Shown here: piece by piece, positions 1 to 6,045 of the stretch
Position numbering within the stretch: position 1 is the stretch's first letter
Layout: the number at the start of each line of letters is the position of its first letter
Source: a virus
DNA length: 45,850 nt
IMG/VR virus record: IMGVR_UViG_3300020411_002605
Span: 1-45,850 of that record
Reading direction: 5' to 3' (one strand)
The notes under the pieces: model-generated
Databases searched by the model: none
Told to the model about the DNA's origin: nothing
What the model saw: the letters and a program-made list of their open reading frames with translations, nothing else
Position numbers and translations under genes: made by a program

Positions 1-811
1 GCTTATCTACTGCATAGAGAGTGCCGTAGCTGATCCTAGGACGGTAGTCGTAACGACTATCATCATCATGGGCCTTGCCCTTGGTGTATTGCTTCCGATT
101 GCTTTCGCCCCTGTATTTCTCAATATCAAAGAGCTTCTCACCGTTAGCGTTAAGGAAAAGATCCCAAGTATCTTCGGATAGCTCGCTGACCTTACGCTTG
201 TTAGTTACTTGAGCAAGCTGTGCTGATGCTTTTTCAGCTTGGTTCTCTAGGTAGATCTCATCTGATCTCGCAAAGAGCTCTTCCACTGAATCCCAGCCTA
301 CATAACCAACGTGCTTCGTCTGCACAAGGTGAAGATCAGTAGGATCAATTTCTGGGCGTTCACCGACCTCTCGGTTTAGCCTTTCACCGATACAAACTTG
401 CTTCTCCGTGTACTCAGGTACATCTGGATCATCCCAATAATCTGAATCTATTTCAACAGTTTGGGTTTCGTACACGCCCACAGTTTTAATCTGTGCATCG
501 CCTATATAAATCATCCAGATGGATCCCTTCTTAGGAGCCGTCTCTCTCCATCCACCTTGGTCGTACACAAAGTTGATTTCTTGTCTGCCGTTCTCATCAA
601 GGACTGGAACTTTTTTCCCGTCCTCATCCCTGATTTCATTACCGTCCTCATCTTTCTCCCAAACTTTCCGAGAGTATGAATTAGGTGTTAGAACAGCTTC
701 CATTGCATCAAGCGTCATGTAGTATCCATTAGCGTAATTGCTCCATAAGCGACTACTCTTGGATGTGACCCTGTAGATAGTGTTAGCTTTTATTTCTTTA
801 AATGATGCCAT
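1..811 (-). CDS. Early protein of unknown function (partial at window edge)
   Basis: Open from ATG at 811 to the window edge without a stop (270 codons). The SD GAGGAGG lies 6-7 bases before the ATG, in the loop of the hairpin at 808-826. The protein is hydrophilic and acidic, starting MASFKEIKANTIYRV, with a short repeated acidic stretch (KDEDGNEIRDEDGKK) near residues 53-67. I recognise no domain. If base 1 is joined to base 45850 the frame continues CAC TCA TAG, giving a 272-aa product whose stop is followed at once by AGGAGG and the start of the gene at 45831. This is the main evidence that the window is a closed circle. It is downstream of several small genes in the same minus-strand series. 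Confidence 0.8.
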   Translation of the reverse strand, partial: MASFKEIKANTIYRVTSKSSRLWSNYANGYYMTLDAMEAVLTPNSYSRKVWEKDEDGNEIRDEDGKKVPVLDENGRQEINFVYDQGGWRETAPKKGSIWMIYIGDAQIKTVGVYETQTVEIDSDYWDDPDVPEYTEKQVCIGERLNREVGERPEIDPTDLHLVQTKHVGYVGWDSVEELFARSDEIYLENQAEKASAQLAQVTNKRKVSELSEDTWDLFLNANGEKLFDIEKYRGESNRKQYTKGKAHDDDSRYDYRPRISYGTLYAVDK

Positions 812-826
812 GATTCCTCCTCATGG
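808..826 (-). promoter_or_regulatory. SD-in-loop hairpin at start of gene 811
   Basis: On the minus strand CCATGA pairs with TCATGG around a 7-nt loop GGAGGAA. The SD is in the loop and the start codon ATG is in the 3' strand of the stem. It belongs to a set of eight such start-site hairpins in the early arm. Confidence 0.7.
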
Positions 827-833
827 TGTTATG

Positions 834-899
834 TCAGGGACAGTTCCCTGATCGTGCCCTGCCGGATCGTGAATCCGGTGCCGACTAATCGGACAGGGC
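834..899 (-). promoter_or_regulatory. tRNA-like intergenic RNA element 1
   Basis: Minus strand. GCCCTG (899-894) pairs with CAGGGC (861-856). The T-arm-like hairpin CCGGA-TTCACGA-TCCGG stacks on it, giving 11 bp in all with a 7-nt loop. A side hairpin CCGA-TTAG-TCGG sits in the junction. The invariant CACGATC follows, then hairpin TCAGGGA-ACTG-TCCCTGA (851-834). It starts 7 nt after the stop codon of the upstream gene (906-1130). Confidence 0.7.
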
Positions 900-905
900 G
901 ACCCA

Positions 906-1130
906 TTAAGACAGGTCGTACAAGCTACTTAGAGCTTGCGTGATGTAGTTCTCAAGGTGGAGCTTGTCTTTCTCGCTACCCTTGAAATCAACTACTGATT
1001 GATGAACATCGCCACACTCAAGTGTCTCTAACCACTCGGTGTATTCTTCTTCATCTGAAGCTCCTAGAGCTTCTGATTGAGCTTCATCAATGTTCTCAAT
1101 GATCTCTTCTAGTGTTAATGGTATTCCCAT
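906..1130 (-). CDS. Small acidic early protein, unknown function
   Basis: 74 aa with ATG at 1130 and SD GGAGGA six bases upstream in a hairpin loop. It is strongly acidic: residues 8-36 are rich in Glu/Asp (LEEIIENIDEAQ, SDEEEYTEW), with few basic residues until the middle. No signal peptide or membrane segment is visible. I recognise no family. Small acidic early phage proteins can act as DNA mimics against host nucleases, but nothing specific in this sequence proves that. Intergenic RNA elements lie on both sides, so it appears to be one unit of a repeated leader-plus-gene series. Confidence 0.75.
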   Translation of the reverse strand: MGIPLTLEEIIENIDEAQSEALGASDEEEYTEWLETLECGDVHQSVVDFKGSEKDKLHLENYITQALSSLYDLS

Positions 1131-1145
1131 GGATCCTCCTCCATG
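1128..1145 (-). promoter_or_regulatory. SD-in-loop hairpin at start of gene 1130
   Basis: Minus strand CATGGA pairs with TCCATG around the loop GGAGGA, with the start ATG in the 3' stem strand. The stem differs from that at 808-826 but pairs equally well. Confidence 0.7.
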
Positions 1146-1151
1146 TCTATG

Positions 1152-1220
1152 TCAGGGGCTGTTCCCTGATCGTGCTCTGCCCAGTCGTGAACTAGGAGCC
1201 GGTCGTTAACCGGTCAGAGC
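1152..1220 (-). promoter_or_regulatory. tRNA-like intergenic RNA element 2
   Basis: Minus strand. GCTCTG (1220-1215) pairs with CAGAGC (1179-1174). T-arm-like CCTAG-TTCACGA-CTGGG has 5 bp with one G-U pair. The junction hairpin is CCGG-TTAACGA-CCGG. Then CACGATC and hairpin TCAGGGA-ACAG-CCCCTGA. It begins about 7 nt after the upstream stop. Confidence 0.7.
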
Positions 1221-1226
1221 TTTGCA

Positions 1227-1445
1227 TCAGACGATGCGAGCCATTGAAGAGAAGTTACTCCCTAGTTGCTCGGTCAGATGCTCGCCGTCCTCAAAGAAAG
1301 CTTTGACATCAGCGATGAGCGCTTGCCTAGGTGTCTGGTCCATCGTTGGCTCTACTCGGTGGTAATCAATCCACTCTTTCGCTTCAACTTCAATGGTCAG
1401 CGTTACCTTAACGGCTACGGTATTTATTTCTTGTTTCTTTACCAT
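1227..1445 (-). CDS. Small early protein, unknown function
   Basis: 72 aa with ATG at 1445 preceded by AGGAGGAAC, where the SD lies in a hairpin loop. The N-terminus is basic (MVKKQE), followed by an alternating hydrophobic stretch (VAVKVTLTIEVEA, residues 10-22) that looks like a beta strand pair, then an acidic helical half. No Cys motifs, signal peptide or known domain are visible. It is flanked by two tRNA-like intergenic elements (1152-1220 and 1468-1527) and is read in the same direction as its neighbours, so it is probably co-transcribed with them. Confidence 0.72.
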   Translation of the reverse strand: MVKKQEINTVAVKVTLTIEVEAKEWIDYHRVEPTMDQTPRQALIADVKAFFEDGEHLTEQLGSNFSSMARIV

Positions 1446-1460
1446 GGTTCCTCCTCATGG
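1442..1460 (-). promoter_or_regulatory. SD-in-loop hairpin at start of gene 1445
   Basis: Minus strand CCATG pairs with CATGG around loop AGGAGGAAC, with the start codon in the 3' stem strand. Confidence 0.65.
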
Positions 1461-1467
1461 TGTCATG

Positions 1468-1527
1468 TCGGGACTGTTCCCGATCGTGAGTGCTGGGGGC
1501 TCGAACCCCAGTGCCTGCCAGTCACCC
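1468..1527 (-). promoter_or_regulatory. tRNA-like intergenic RNA element 3
   Basis: Minus strand. GGGTG (1527-1523) pairs with CACTC (1492-1488, one G-U). CTGGGG-TTCGAGC-CCCCAG stacks on it, 11 bp in total. The loop TTCGAGC is a canonical tRNA T-loop sequence. The junction holds 11 nt with only a weak side helix. Then CACGATC and hairpin TCGGGA-ACAG-TCCCGA. Confidence 0.7.
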
Positions 1528-1534
1528 GTTGAGA

Positions 1535-1906
1535 TTAGAAAGTAATCTCGGCTACCTCGGCGAAGATAACATCGGCACCAAGATAGTCCATGTCTTCATC
1601 ATATTTGGTTATGGAGTAATCGTCGTTTTCATCCTTGTGGACGTAGCCAGCTGTAAATCCATCAGTTGGGTCTCCTATGATATGACCGTGCACTCGTAAG
1701 CGCCTTAGGACATTCTCAAAATCAACATACCGTAGATCACAGATTCCATAATCATCCCCAACTACTTTGTAGATGTCTGTTGAATTGAACATGTAGTCCC
1801 AGAGATCATCTGTACTAGTTGGTGTTGTTGAAGCTCTTAGTCTGTCAATCATGAGTCGTGCAATCTTGTCGTGATTGAAATACTTGTCTTTAATTGTTAA
1901 TTTCAT
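1535..1906 (-). CDS. Early protein of unknown function
   Basis: 123 aa, ATG at 1906 with GGAGGA six bases upstream in the loop of a hairpin. The N-terminal half is helical and contains DKIARLMIDRLRAS. The middle, VDFENVLRRLRVHGHIIGDP (residues 62-81), resembles the end of a winged helix, which is only a suggestion. The C-terminus is acidic with several Tyr and Asp residues. No recognised motif gives a function. The stop codon lies 7 nt before tRNA-like element 3. Confidence 0.78.
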   Translation of the reverse strand: MKLTIKDKYFNHDKIARLMIDRLRASTTPTSTDDLWDYMFNSTDIYKVVGDDYGICDLRYVDFENVLRRLRVHGHIIGDPTDGFTAGYVHKDENDDYSITKYDEDMDYLGADVIFAEVAEITF

Positions 1907-1921
1907 GGATCCTCCTCCATG
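1904..1921 (-). promoter_or_regulatory. SD-in-loop hairpin at start of gene 1906
   Basis: Minus strand CATGGA pairs with TCCATG around loop GGAGGA, with the start ATG in the 3' stem strand. Confidence 0.7.
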
Positions 1922-1929
1922 GGTTATTG

Positions 1930-1988
1930 TCGGCAGTGTTGCCGATCGTGAGCTGGGGGGAATTGAACCCCCCTACAACCATTAGCCC
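1930..1988 (-). promoter_or_regulatory. tRNA-like intergenic RNA element 4
   Basis: Minus strand. GGGCT (1988-1984, overlapping the stop codon region of gene 1982-2374) pairs with AGCTC. GGGGGG-TTCAATT-CCCCCC stacks on it, 11 bp in total, and TTCAATT is a canonical T-loop sequence. The side-arm sequence AATGGTTGTA is unpaired or weak. Then CACGATC and hairpin TCGGCA-ACAC-TGCCGA. Confidence 0.7.
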
Positions 1989-2374
1989 TTTGCTAAGAAA
2001 CTTCTCAGCACAAAATCACGTCGCTTATCGCCTAAGCTAGCCCATTTCTTCAACGTGCTAGTCGGTACTGGTTTCAGTCCCATGCGCTCGTTGCGAGTTT
2101 GGTATTTCCACTTGAGATTACGGAGTATTTCTGCTTCGTGATCTGCCATGATTGCTCTTGCCCTTGCTCGTTCGTCAGCGGTCAATGTTGGTCGCTTACG
2201 AGGAGTGTTGTAGGCAATATCTCTTGCTTGGTGAAAAGCTGACCAGAATGGTTCAGCTTCATTGGCACAAGCAATTCCGAGCTCAATAGCTTTAGCCTGA
2301 ACTTGGGCAGTGCCTGCCATGTTTTCGCCTAGCTTGGTGCCTTCAGCGATAAGTGTTTCTAGTGTGAGTTCCAT
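1982..2374 (-). CDS. Early protein of unknown function, basic C-terminal half
   Basis: 130 aa, ATG at 2374 with AGGAGGACA upstream. The N-terminal half is predicted helical and neutral. From about residue 58 (PRKRPTLTADERARARAIMADHE) it becomes basic and helical, which would fit nucleic-acid contact, but no helix-turn-helix or zinc site is clear. The gene ends GGC TAA, and these bases form the 5' strand of the closing helix of tRNA-like element 4, so a ribosome finishing this gene would sit on that structure. Confidence 0.78.
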   Translation of the reverse strand: MELTLETLIAEGTKLGENMAGTAQVQAKAIELGIACANEAEPFWSAFHQARDIAYNTPRKRPTLTADERARARAIMADHEAEILRNLKWKYQTRNERMGLKPVPTSTLKKWASLGDKRRDFVLRSFLAKG

Positions 2375-2389
2375 GTGTCCTCCTCATGG
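2371..2389 (-). promoter_or_regulatory. SD-in-loop hairpin at start of gene 2374
   Basis: Minus strand CCATG pairs with CATGG around loop AGGAGGACA, with the start codon in the 3' stem strand. Confidence 0.65.
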
Positions 2390-2396
2390 ATCATGC

Positions 2397-2463
2397 CTAG
2401 GGCGATTCCCTAGATCGTGGACTGGGGAGTCACGAGCTCCCCTGTCGGTCTTACCGAAAGTCC
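2397..2463 (-). promoter_or_regulatory. tRNA-like intergenic RNA element 5
   Basis: Minus strand. GGACT (2463-2459) pairs with AGTCC (2423-2419). GGGGAG-CTCGTGA-CTCCCC stacks on it, again 11 bp with a 7-nt loop, though the loop is the reverse complement of the TCACGAG type. Side hairpin TCGG-TAAGA-CCGA carries the stop codon of the upstream gene in its loop. Then CACGATC and hairpin CTAGGG-AATCG-CCCTAG. Confidence 0.65.
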
Positions 2464-2636
2464 TTGGTGCCCAGCCTCTTGCCAAAGTGCTCGGCATACT
2501 CTTTGTCCAGTTTGCGGAGCTCAAGCTCTCGCTTGATCTTTGACAAGTTGCTCCAACCATGGCGATCCTCCCAAGCTAGAATCATCCAGCCTAGGTTGAT
2601 GCCGATCAGTGCATACAGTGTGATTGTTAGTGCCAT
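2451..2636 (-). CDS. Small single-pass membrane protein
   Basis: 61 aa from ATG at 2636, preceded by AGGAGGACAGC. An in-frame ATG at 2651 lies upstream of the SD and is rejected as the start. Residues 2-21 (LTITLYALIGINLGWMILAW after the first residues) form one hydrophobic segment, followed by a charged, Lys/Glu-rich cytoplasmic helix (IKRELELRKLDKEYAEHFGK). It may be an inner-membrane early protein. The function is unknown. It is the first gene after the large structured RNA. Confidence 0.78.
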   Translation of the reverse strand: MALTITLYALIGINLGWMILAWEDRHGWSNLSKIKRELELRKLDKEYAEHFGKRLGTKDFR

Positions 2637-2652
2637 GCTGTCCTCCTGCATG
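2634..2652 (-). promoter_or_regulatory. SD-in-loop hairpin at start of gene 2636
   Basis: Minus strand CATGC pairs with GCATG around loop AGGAGGACA. Both strands differ from the CCATG/CATGG type in a matching way (covariation). Confidence 0.7.
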
Positions 2653-2654
2653 AG

Positions 2655-3284
2655 TTTCTTGAGCCCCAGAGTGGGACTCTCATCAGTGTGTTAATTCACA
2701 GACTCAGTGACGACGGTGGATGCGATGTGAAGTCGCATGAGGTGAGGAATGCCAACGCCGTATGGGTGTCACCGGAATGATCTCAGATCCGATCTCAGTC
2801 TACTCTTGCTCTGTGCATACATCTGTGCGATTGACAATGACCTTCTCGGCTACCTACTCACCTCTTCACTGTGATGTCTTGGATGGGCTGGTTTAGCATT
2901 TCTGCCAAGTGCCTCTAGATCCTAAGATCGCCTTTGCCCAACATCACAGCGAGTCAACAGCTTTCGCTCACTCGCCTGCGCCGGATACTGACCAACCCCA
3001 TCAGGGGTAAACTTTCTCCGACTCTCCCATTGTCCTCCGTTGCCCACGGATGAGAGTAATTCGCCTGATCCTTGAACTTTCGCCGTTGGTATTAATTCCT
3101 GCTCCCTTCGCCGACCGCCTCGCCTTACCTCAGCAATCTCCAGAAGCCCTTGGGCTACTCGTCCGATCTTCACGGATCAAACTCCACTAGTTGAGAACCG
3201 GTGACTCGGTGCCCAGTCTGTCGGGCGAGCTGTCCTCCTAGCCATCGGAATCAGGGACCTATGTGCGGTTTGAATTTCCGATCT
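2655..3284 (-). ncRNA. Large structured noncoding RNA (GOLLD/ROOL-like candidate)
   Basis: About 630 nt without a convincing gene, directly behind a strong promoter. Minus-strand helices visible by eye, in transcript order: ATCGGAA with TTCCGAT near the 5' end; GCCC with GGGC; AGCCC-AA-GGGCT; ACTCTC with GAGAGT enclosing TCCGT-GGGCA-ACGGA; ACCCC-TGAT-GGGGT; GCGAGT with ACTCGC enclosing AGC-GAAA-GCT; CTGTGATGT (2949-2941) with ACATCACAG (2877-2869), a 9-bp long-range helix enclosing a domain with TTGGCA-GAAA-TGCTAA; and ATGCGA with TCGCAT. The two GAAA (GNRA) tetraloops occur only in minus orientation. Size, phage context and multi-branched fold resemble the giant phage RNAs GOLLD and ROOL, but I cannot assign the class from memory. 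It may also be the 5' leader of the early transcript. Confidence 0.7.
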
Positions 3285-3290
3285 GTAAGT

Positions 3291-3319
3291 AGATTAGAAC
3301 ATGGGTGGGACAGTGTCAA
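3291..3319 (-). promoter_or_regulatory. Sigma70/SigA-type promoter for the ncRNA and early arm
   Basis: Minus strand TTGACA (3319-3314, perfect -35), a 17-nt spacer, then TAATCT (3296-3291), which fits the TAnnnT form of actinobacterial -10 elements. Predicted start is near 3284, immediately before the first helix of the ncRNA. All early genes lie downstream in the same orientation. Confidence 0.75.
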
Positions 3320-3652
3320 GGATTATTTTGAAAAGATTTCATCAGGCTCTTGTCACACCCCAACGAGGGGGATGCCATGCACCGACCCACACCCCCCTCA
3401 GAGACGACGATTTCTTGCGCCCTGACGACCGTGCCCGTGCCGTCGGTTTTGTCGTCGGGAGCTGTCTGCCGGAGCCCGATCGGGGCACCGCTGGGGCTGT
3501 ACTGGTGAACAAGTCGGACGTGCCGTGACGGGCGAATGGGGGTCCATAAGATCGGCGAGCGGATGTCAGGGGAAACCCTTCACAGGATGTGGGTGACAAT
3601 CTTACACGGTCAGATTTCGGCCGGATAAGAGTCATCTTATCTTAGATTAAGA

Positions 3653-3669
3653 CCAGCGCTTTGCGCTGG
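3653..3669 (-). terminator. Possible terminator hairpin (minus transcripts)
   Basis: CCAGCGC-AAA-GCGCTGG, 7 perfect GC-rich pairs on the minus strand, followed by TCTTAATCT. The T tract is weak, so termination is uncertain. It could end a transcript starting near 3888. Confidence 0.35.
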
Positions 3670-3717
3670 GATCTCTCCGGGCCCCTTGGGGGTTCGTTTT
3701 CTTGCATAGTACTGATA

Positions 3718-3741
3718 CCGGTTAGCGAAAAACCGGCTTTT
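3718..3741 (+). terminator. Possible plus-strand terminator or structured site
   Basis: CCGGTT-(7 nt)-AACCGG followed by CTTTTG on the plus strand. The form is that of a short intrinsic terminator, yet no gene precedes it on this strand. It could protect the late region from read-through at circular closure or be part of a structured RNA. Confidence 0.3.
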
Positions 3742-3892
3742 GTCACAATGACGGATGTGTCTGAGTATGGTACTGACGGGAGCGCCTTCGGTGGGGTTCC
3801 ACCCCAGTCCTATCCAGAAGCTTTGCTTCTACCGGCGTATATCGCTCCGGCGCTAATCCCCCGATTTCACAAGGTCTCAGATTGTACAAGAT

Positions 3893-3922
3893 ATTCTATA
3901 CCATACACCCGTACTGTGTCCA
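3893..3922 (-). promoter_or_regulatory. Second candidate minus-strand promoter
   Basis: Minus strand TGGACA (3922-3917), an 18-nt spacer, then TAGAAT (3898-3893, 5 of 6 to TATAAT). Transcription would start near 3886 and run through the hairpin-rich spacer toward the ncRNA. Confidence 0.45.
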
Positions 3923-3943
3923 CAGTTAGGGTAATATATTGAC

Positions 3944-5827
3944 ATGAATAAAAAGTACGAAAAGTGGTCCAAAGCACGACGCTTTGAAGCTGCCGTTGCT
4001 AAAGTGTTAGACGAGGGCTGGACCCAAACTGAAGCCGCTGAAATTTTCGGCGTTTCACGCCAGCACCTAAACAAAAAAGTAAAGGAAGCCAGACATGAAC
4101 AAAGTGAACGAGTTGAGTCCATTAAACAGGAGGCCATTAAAGCCGGTCCGCTTGACAAACAAGAAAGAAGGGTCGGGACTTTTACTGAGTTTTGCGATAC
4201 TTACTTTCAAAACTGGATATGCCCTGACTGCGGCGTTCACCACGAAACTCCGAGTTTTCATCAGGACATGGCTGAAGCGATTACTGGCGATTACCGCAGG
4301 GTTGTAATTAATTGTCCCCCGTATCATTCTAAATCCACACTTGTCACGGTATGGCACACTGTATACGACATTTGCCGTAACCCTAACCTAAGAACCCTAC
4401 TGGTATCCAAGTCCTTGCCCTTCGCAAGGACGTTTATGCACAGCATCACTGAGATGCTGACAAACCCCGAATTATATGGGGATGGGCCTAGTTTGATTGA
4501 GGACTGGGGTCCTTTTAAGCCTGAGGGCCAGTCAACTTGGTCTTCTGAGCAGATTTACGTTTCTAATCGTACTGGTGCTGAGAAAGACCCGACTGTCGCT
4601 GTTTTGGGTGTCGGCCAGCAAATATATGGTCGTCGTGCCGATGTCATTAAGTTTGACGACGTTGCCACGCTAGATAATCAAAGAAACCCTGACAGGGTTG
4701 CGGCCATGCTTGAATGGTTTGATAAAGAAGCCCTGTCTCGTATTGGGCGATCTGGTAAGGCCATTTGGATCGGTACTCGTGTCCAACCCGGTGATGTGTA
4801 TTCTACGCTGGCCATGAGACAAAATTACAAGGTTTTGAAGTACCCGTGTATTCACGATGAGACCACGGAGCTTACTCTGTGGCCTGAGCACTTTCCTTAT
4901 GAGCAAGCGCTTATTCACAAGAGTGAGATGAGGCCTGCCGACTTTCAGCTGATTTATCAGCAGATTGACATTCCGGGTGCAGGTGCTTCGTTTACTGAAG
5001 AGATGATTGATGCCTCTAAAGACACTAGTCGTGTAGCAGGACACTATGACACTGGTTGGCGTTTGATAGCTGGCCTTGACCCTGCCGGTGGCAATAAGGG
5101 ATCTGGGTTCACAGCTTTTACCTTGTTGGGCGTTGACCTTGCTACTCAGAAACGGTATTTGATTGATTCTATTGCCGTTAAGCAAATGAAAGCCCCTCAG
5201 ATGAAGCAACAGATTTTAGAATGGACTGACAGGTACCCGATTTATGAATGGCGTGTAGAGTCCAATGGTGTTCAATCTCAAATCATTCAATATGATGTTG
5301 AGCTTGTGCAAGAGCTGGCCAAGAGAGGCGTTCGTGTAGTTCCCCATCAGACACATGGTAATAAGTGGGATCCACAGTTTGGTGTGGAGTCCATGGCCCC
5401 TTTGATGGAAACTGGTTTGTTTTCTATGCCTTGGGGCAATCAGCCGACAACGGCAGTGTTTCAGCCGTTAATTGACGAGCTCATTGCGTTCCCTATGGGA
5501 ACTGTATCCGACAGGGTGATGTCTTTGTGGTTTGCTGATTTGGGTGTCCGTGATTTGGTTAAAAGAGCTCATTTGCCTATGTTCCATGAAAGAATGCACG
5601 TCCCTAATCGCATTAAGCGCAAGCGACGTGTGGTAGACTTTCATAATCGTGAGATAAGAGGTATTAGGTTGCAGGATCAACGACCGGGGCATATGTCTCG
5701 TGCGGCCAGTGGTTATAGGCGGCAAACTGTTGGTAATGCTATGGATCACAGTGCTGTTGAAGAATACAACATAGAGGATGGTCCGCAACCGATGAACATT
5801 GATCCACAGATATGGAGCGAAGAATGA
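3944..5827 (+). CDS. terL: Terminase large subunit
   Basis: 627-aa DNA-packaging motor that translocates and cuts the phage genome at the portal. Seen: a helix-turn-helix at residues 25-48 (TQTEAAEIFGVSRQHLNKKV), unusual as an N-terminal part and like a small-terminase DNA-binding domain; CPDCGVHH at 93-100; a Walker A-like loop NCPPYHSKST at 123-132; a Walker B VIKFDD at 234-239; and an RNase H-like nuclease start AGLDPAGG with Asp379. No separate small terminase gene was found, so the fused helix-turn-helix may do that job. ATG at 3944 has only a weak SD but is the first in-frame start after the spacer. It begins the late region; the downstream genes overlap or abut. Confidence 0.93.
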   Translation: MNKKYEKWSKARRFEAAVAKVLDEGWTQTEAAEIFGVSRQHLNKKVKEARHEQSERVESIKQEAIKAGPLDKQERRVGTFTEFCDTYFQNWICPDCGVHHETPSFHQDMAEAITGDYRRVVINCPPYHSKSTLVTVWHTVYDICRNPNLRTLLVSKSLPFARTFMHSITEMLTNPELYGDGPSLIEDWGPFKPEGQSTWSSEQIYVSNRTGAEKDPTVAVLGVGQQIYGRRADVIKFDDVATLDNQRNPDRVAAMLEWFDKEALSRIGRSGKAIWIGTRVQPGDVYSTLAMRQNYKVLKYPCIHDETTELTLWPEHFPYEQALIHKSEMRPADFQLIYQQIDIPGAGASFTEEMIDASKDTSRVAGHYDTGWRLIAGLDPAGGNKGSGFTAFTLLGVDLATQKRYLIDSIAVKQMKAPQMKQQILEWTDRYPIYEWRVESNGVQSQIIQYDVELVQELAKRGVRVVPHQTHGNKWDPQFGVESMAPLMETGLFSMPWGNQPTTAVFQPLIDELIAFPMGTVSDRVMSLWFADLGVRDLVKRAHLPMFHERMHVPNRIKRKRRVVDFHNREIRGIRLQDQRPGHMSRAASGYRRQTVGNAMDHSAVEEYNIEDGPQPMNIDPQIWSEE

Positions 5828-6006
5828 AACACCAAGTACACATCCACCAGCAAAGGCTAAGAAAAGGCCTTCCTGCTATTATTCACAGAACTTATAAGGG
5901 CTCTGAGTATCATAAAGAATTTGAAATCCCTAAGGGGGCTAAAGTAATTCAGCCAGAAAAACCTTTAAGTTGTGGGGCCCGTGCTTGGATTGAGTGGCAA
6001 GATTGA
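5824..6006 (+). CDS. Small basic protein, unknown function
   Basis: 60 aa, starting at the ATG at 5824 that overlaps the terminase stop (ATGA), with GGAGCGA upstream. An in-frame ATG at 5812 lies at the SD and is rejected. The product is basic (MKHQVHIHQQRLRKG) with no known domain. Its place between terminase and portal suggests a head-assembly or packaging accessory, by position only. Confidence 0.65.
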   Translation: MKHQVHIHQQRLRKGLPAIIHRTYKGSEYHKEFEIPKGAKVIQPEKPLSCGARAWIEWQD

Positions 6007-6045
6007 CAAAAGGAGACACTTGTCGGGTTTTGTCTGAGGAGAAGT

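Larger units (their letters stand above)
3320..3890. other. Gene-free, hairpin-rich, GC-richer spacer
   Basis: No open frame here has an SD or recognisable protein. The part 3360-3560 is visibly GC-richer than its surroundings and contains the palindrome CCCGATCGGG. Perfect hairpins are GATAAG/CTTATC (3624-3641), CCAGCGC-TTT-GCGCTGG (3653-3669), CCGGTT/AACCGG (3718-3736), TGGGGT-TCC-ACCCCA (3792-3806) and AGAAGC-TTT-GCTTCT (3816-3830). It could hold a second RNA, an origin, a packaging site or the late promoter; none of these is proven. Confidence 0.5.

Noticed and set aside
834-2463. Complete tRNA genes at the T-arm-like sequences
   Set aside because: Upstream sequence has no anticodon arm or normal-length body; the 5' closing strand lies only about 40-47 nt before the 3' end, and no CCA is encoded.
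834-2463. CRISPR array or simple direct repeats
   Set aside because: The spaced units share structure and CACGATC but not a constant repeat sequence, and genes lie between them.
2653-2690. Hammerhead-ribozyme-like core on the minus strand (CTGATGAG, a stem, then GAAAC)
   Set aside because: Two extra A residues precede GAAA and I find no matching stem I/III strands or UH cleavage site nearby. Chance similarity within a structured region is more likely.
2922-3942. Several 70-97 codon open frames on both strands (e.g. 2922-3173 minus, 3201-3425 plus, 3342-3635 minus, 3661-3942 plus)
   Set aside because: None has an SD, sensible composition or recognisable domain, and they overlap the structured RNA region and each other.
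3893-3943. Late plus-strand promoter directly before the terminase gene
   Set aside because: AT-rich hexamers such as TAATAT are present but no -35 at proper spacing was found; not supported enough to list.
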